Source: an uncultured euryarchaeote
GTDB taxonomy: Archaea; Thermoplasmatota; Poseidoniia; Poseidoniales; Thalassarchaeaceae
Direction of reading: 5' to 3'
Length of the DNA stretch: 9,447 bases
Assembly (NCBI GenBank): GCA_937897085.1
Contig: CALCOR010000273.1
Location: 1 to 9,447 of the forward strand
The stretch's first letter is position 1. Each line of letters starts with the position of its first letter. This document shows positions 6,925 to 9,447 of the stretch, piece after piece. The position numbers and the translations under genes are program-made. The notes below the pieces were generated by a model that was not told where the DNA came from, did not search any database, and worked only from the letters and a program-made list of their open reading frames with translations.

Positions 6925-9139
6925 GTCGCGATTCCAGCCGCTTGTTGATGTCTTCCAGATGAGCCGGGGTCTTGATTCCCACCACCTCCTCAGGGTCGGC
7001 GCACGGCACTCCATCTACCCCTAGGCCGGCTGCGAGGCATCCTTTGACCATCTCATTCGGGTATCCGAGTTCCCCAGAAGTGGTGAGATAGTTTTCCCCC
7101 TGCTCATCATAGAGATCGGCGTGCAACCCGCGCAGCACCGATTCCAGAGCCGTCTGGCTCGCCCAGTATCCCCCAACGTTTGTTTCTCCGAATTCCGGGG
7201 CCTCAGTATCGTCTAGATGAGTCTCCACAGAATCGGCGACGCCACCATCATCATCGCGCAGTAGCGGAGCGTAAGGGTCCGCTCGCCAAGTGGTTGGTAG
7301 CGTGAAATCAAGTCCATTTGACAGATGATGATTGAGTGAACCGCGCACGGTTGTATCTCGTATGAGTGGTTGGCTGCCGAAGGTGACCCAGACATGCTGA
7401 ATTGTTGATTTTAGATGCGTGAGCGCCGCTAGTACGGCGTTGCCAGTACCCAATGGTTCGTTCTGAGTGATGATATCGACAGGCAGACCACTCAGAGCAG
7501 TTTCGTATTCAGGGATGCGCGTCGGCGGCACCACCACGAGGAACTGATCGAAGTCAAGACCCGAGGCAAGTAGAGACTCCAATACGAATCTCGTTGAGGG
7601 GATGCCATCTACCTCGAGCAGAGGTTTGTGCACAGTCACCCCTTCGGCGCGCATCCTGCTGCCCTCTCCCCCACAGAGTAGAACTGCGGCGAGCACAGTC
7701 TCCTGTCCGTCGGCTGTTGGGATGAGTGATTCGACATCGAGCATGTCCATGCCTTTCCCTGGGCTGCATACCAGTACACCCCCATCCTCACCACCAAGAA
7801 CGCTGGTGAGGTCCTCAACACACTCCTCGCGGATGATTGCCATCAGTGTCCCTCCGAACCCCGCCCCACTCACTTTCAGTCCGAGTACCCCATCAACACC
7901 TCTTGCGACGGCGGCGACGCGGTCCATCCCGGGTGTTCGTATTCCATACAACTCACCGGCATCTTCCCACGCTGCATCGAAGATTCCACCGAGCGCTTCA
8001 GGGGTCAGCGCACCAGTTTCCATCAACACCTGTAATTCCCGGCTGCGCTGGAACTCTCGCATCCCGAAGCGGAACCTGTCGGCGATGCGCATGCGCAGAT
8101 CATCACTTTCGAGTAGGAGGGGATAGCGTGCCCGCATCCCACCGAAATCGTCAGGCCATCTGTCACGCACCTCATTCACTGTCAGTTCCACCGGCAACCG
8201 TTCTGCTGTATCCTCCCAGTTATTCATCGGCTCACCTGTGAGCGGCCACCCCTCATCAGCGAGCAATCGGGGAAGCAGTTCGCGAGCGACGAAAGCCAAC
8301 TCGTTGAACGCCCTGAGTGTGTCACCACCCTTGTCTGAGGGGTGGGTGAAGATGGCTACGAATCTGGTGCCTGGTAGCGAGAGGGGAAGCGGCGTCGCAC
8401 TGAACGGCCGGAAGGTCAGCCTGAGTGCATGTCCGGCTTGTGCAAATGCCATCGTGGCATGATCCATCATTCCACCCCGAGTACCGACATACCACTCTGC
8501 ATCAGCAGTGTCGCGCGCCATCTCCAGAGCGCTGGTGGGGAGCTGGTTGCAGAGTCGGAAAGCCATCATCCCACACATTGCCAGAGCTGAGGATGACGAT
8601 GCACCAGAGGATGACGGAATCGTGGAATCGACGAGCATGTCAAAACCTCCGAGCAGTGCTTCAGAATAGCTGAACTGGGTATGCCTGATAGATCCGAGCA
8701 CGTAGTTCGCCCAATCAGGTTCAGGCGCCCCCCTGCGCTCCAACCAATCCAACCAACTCATTCCATCCATTCGCTCCGGAATGTCTTCTGAGATGTCGAA
8801 CACCCGTTTGGTGAATGATGGATGTGTGCTCTGTAGTTGGACCACAGAGTCATCTCTGGGACCGATGACCGCCCACATCCTGTGTTCCGCACTTGCGAAT
8901 GTGACCAATTCAGGCGTGAAGCACTCCCAGTAGTCGGTGTGGTCGGCCGCCGCGCATAGGCGGGCGGGCATGCTTACCACCCATACCAGCCCTGCACCGA
9001 ATGAATCCTCGAAGCGGGCGAGTGTGCCCGCTAGACGAGGGTGGGAGGCACCGGTCATCATTCGCAGTGTGGTCGAATGGCGTGGTTCTGTCGTGCTTAT
9101 CCCCCCGATGGACCCGGTCGAGCCGGTCACCCTGATCAT
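6911..9139 (-). CDS. Bifunctional sugar kinase (GHMP, galactokinase-like) fused to sugar-1-phosphate nucleotidyltransferase
   Basis: This 742-residue protein has two enzyme domains. Residues about 32-470 form a GHMP kinase closest to galactokinase: substrate motif PARLCAAADHTDYW (58-71), ATP-binding PSSSGASSSSALA (175-187), catalytic-Asp region RGGMMDHATMAF with D226, and C-terminal glycine motif KVSGAGFGG (422-430). Residues about 482-742 form a MobA/GlmU-like nucleotidyltransferase: LLCGGEGSRMR (487-497), the binding residues KPLLEVDG (505-512), QNEPLGTGNAVLAAL (559-573), and GETNVGGYW (651-659). Together they could turn a free sugar into sugar-1-phosphate and then a nucleotide sugar. Two oddities stand out: the galactokinase Glu of GEHTDY is Asp (D66), and the Asp of the transferase GDxPL motif is Ser (GSQPLI, S589). 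The ATG at 9139 has a GAGG site 7 nt upstream and lies 9 nt after the preceding stop. Met27 or Met28 would fit the domain boundary too but lack such a site. Likely substrates are galactose or a related hexose; this is inference. Confidence 0.9.
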   Translation of the reverse strand: MIRVTGSTGSIGGISTTEPRHSTTLRMMTGASHPRLAGTLARFEDSFGAGLVWVVSMPARLCAAADHTDYWECFTPELVTFASAEHRMWAVIGPRDDSVVQLQSTHPSFTKRVFDISEDIPERMDGMSWLDWLERRGAPEPDWANYVLGSIRHTQFSYSEALLGGFDMLVDSTIPSSSGASSSSALAMCGMMAFRLCNQLPTSALEMARDTADAEWYVGTRGGMMDHATMAFAQAGHALRLTFRPFSATPLPLSLPGTRFVAIFTHPSDKGGDTLRAFNELAFVARELLPRLLADEGWPLTGEPMNNWEDTAERLPVELTVNEVRDRWPDDFGGMRARYPLLLESDDLRMRIADRFRFGMREFQRSRELQVLMETGALTPEALGGIFDAAWEDAGELYGIRTPGMDRVAAVARGVDGVLGLKVSGAGFGGTLMAIIREECVEDLTSVLGGEDGGVLVCSPGKGMDMLDVESLIPTADGQETVLAAVLLCGGEGSRMRAEGVTVHKPLLEVDGIPSTRFVLESLLASGLDFDQFLVVVPPTRIPEYETALSGLPVDIITQNEPLGTGNAVLAALTHLKSTIQHVWVTFGSQPLIRDTTVRGSLNHHLSNGLDFTLPTTWRADPYAPLLRDDDGGVADSVETHLDDTEAPEFGETNVGGYWASQTALESVLRGLHADLYDEQGENYLTTSGELGYPNEMVKGCLAAGLGVDGVPCADPEEVVGIKTPAHLEDINKRLESRRRWN

Positions 9140-9146
9140 GGGAACG

Positions 9147-9150
9147 CCTC
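9147..9150 (-). promoter_or_regulatory. Shine-Dalgarno site of the kinase/nucleotidyltransferase gene
   Basis: The minus strand reads GAGG, overlapping the TGA stop of the upstream gene, then a 7-nt spacer to the ATG at 9139. It supports the long 742-residue form over internal starts at Met27 or Met28, and it suggests coupled translation with the upstream gene. Confidence 0.55.
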
Positions 9151-9447
9151 AGTCGAGTCCCAGGGCGATGATGCACTCATCGATATGGCCCCTCAACTCA
9201 TCGTTGGAGAACCGCTCGGCATGACTGGAGTTGTATTCATCCAGATTCACTGCAGTCAACCCCTTGATTTCGGATTTCCATCCAGCGAATGGAGGGGCGA
9301 CCACGTAGAGTAAGTCCGTCTCATGCAGCCGAGCGAACTCATCGCTGGTGACGAGGTCCTCATGCATCTTCTCAGCCCGTATCAATCCTTTCACATCGAC
9401 CTGCACATCACCAGATGCCAGATTCATGTCTAGCAGGACATCAACCA
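9149..9447 (-). CDS. Unrecognised protein, C-terminal part (5' end beyond right edge)
   Basis: The frame is open from the right edge (visible residues VDVLLDMNLASGDVQVDVKG) to a TGA at 9149-9151, giving 99 complete codons of an incomplete gene. A Met at 9427 could start a 92-residue protein, but the hydrophobic strand-like VDVLLD before it suggests the reading frame begins outside the window. The visible part looks like an alternating alpha/beta fold, with a hydrophobic strand LLYVVAPPF and an acidic C-terminal helix ending ECIIALGLD. There is no membrane span, cysteine cluster or familiar catalytic motif. It is the first visible gene of the sugar operon, ending 9 nt before the kinase/nucleotidyltransferase start, so a role in the same carbohydrate pathway is likely by context only. 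I do not recognise the family. Confidence 0.75.
   Translation of the reverse strand, partial: VDVLLDMNLASGDVQVDVKGLIRAEKMHEDLVTSDEFARLHETDLLYVVAPPFAGWKSEIKGLTAVNLDEYNSSHAERFSNDELRGHIDECIIALGLD

Noticed and set aside
7602..8126. Plus-strand 174-residue Ser/Pro-rich frame
   Set aside because: It is antisense to the kinase/nucleotidyltransferase fusion, which has clear motifs throughout this stretch.
1..9447. CRISPR arrays, tRNA or rRNA genes, insertion sequences, prophage genes
   Set aside because: No regularly spaced repeats, cloverleaf-like sequence, transposase or phage motifs were seen on reading; the window is nearly all ordinary coding sequence.

Overview
The window looks like part of a genome of an uncultured planktonic archaeon. 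The firmest evidence is a complete archaeal/eukaryotic-type ribosomal protein eL20 (LX/L18a) gene at 5414-5689. A leaderless-type TATA promoter before that gene, and an exported subtilase carrying many N-glycosylation sequons, fit the same picture. A marine Thermoplasmatota lineage (Marine Group II or a relative) is my best guess, but it is inference from gene style and moderate GC, not from a marker search. Almost everything is coding. Every gene except the ribosomal protein gene lies on the minus strand.

Layout, read in the direction of minus-strand transcription (right to left). (1) 9447-6911-5691 is a tight sugar-metabolism operon: the 3' end of an unrecognised gene, then a large fusion of a galactokinase-like GHMP kinase with a MobA/GlmU-type nucleotidyltransferase, then a GT4-family glycosyltransferase. 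The junctions are 9 nt apart and 1 nt overlapped, with visible Shine-Dalgarno sequences, so these genes are probably translated together. The kinase could phosphorylate a free sugar at C1, the fused domain could attach a nucleotide, and the glycosyltransferase could use the product for a glycan. (2) 5414-5689 is the single plus-strand gene, for ribosomal protein eL20. It ends 1 nt from the end of the glycosyltransferase gene and is divergent from the protease gene. (3) 5319-2194 encodes a 1041-residue cell-surface subtilisin-like protease with signal peptide, S8 catalytic domain, beta-rich, Ig-like and PKD-like C-terminal regions, and a C-terminal membrane anchor. (4) 2103-1099 encodes an actin-family ATPase whose motifs and overall layout resemble MamK, the magnetosome filament actin, more than typical MreB. 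(5) 989 to beyond the left edge encodes a long coiled-coil protein of at least 329 residues.

The most interesting part is the pairing of the MamK-like actin with the coiled-coil protein, a candidate cytoskeletal module in an archaeon with no other magnetosome gene in view. The kinase-nucleotidyltransferase fusion is second: its domain order is opposite to that of the known bifunctional fucose salvage enzyme FKP, and the usual metal-binding Asp of the transferase domain is replaced by Ser. The short intergenic gaps around the actin gene hold three compact inverted repeats. I see no tRNA, rRNA, CRISPR array, insertion sequence or other mobile element, and no gene-free stretch over 300 bases.
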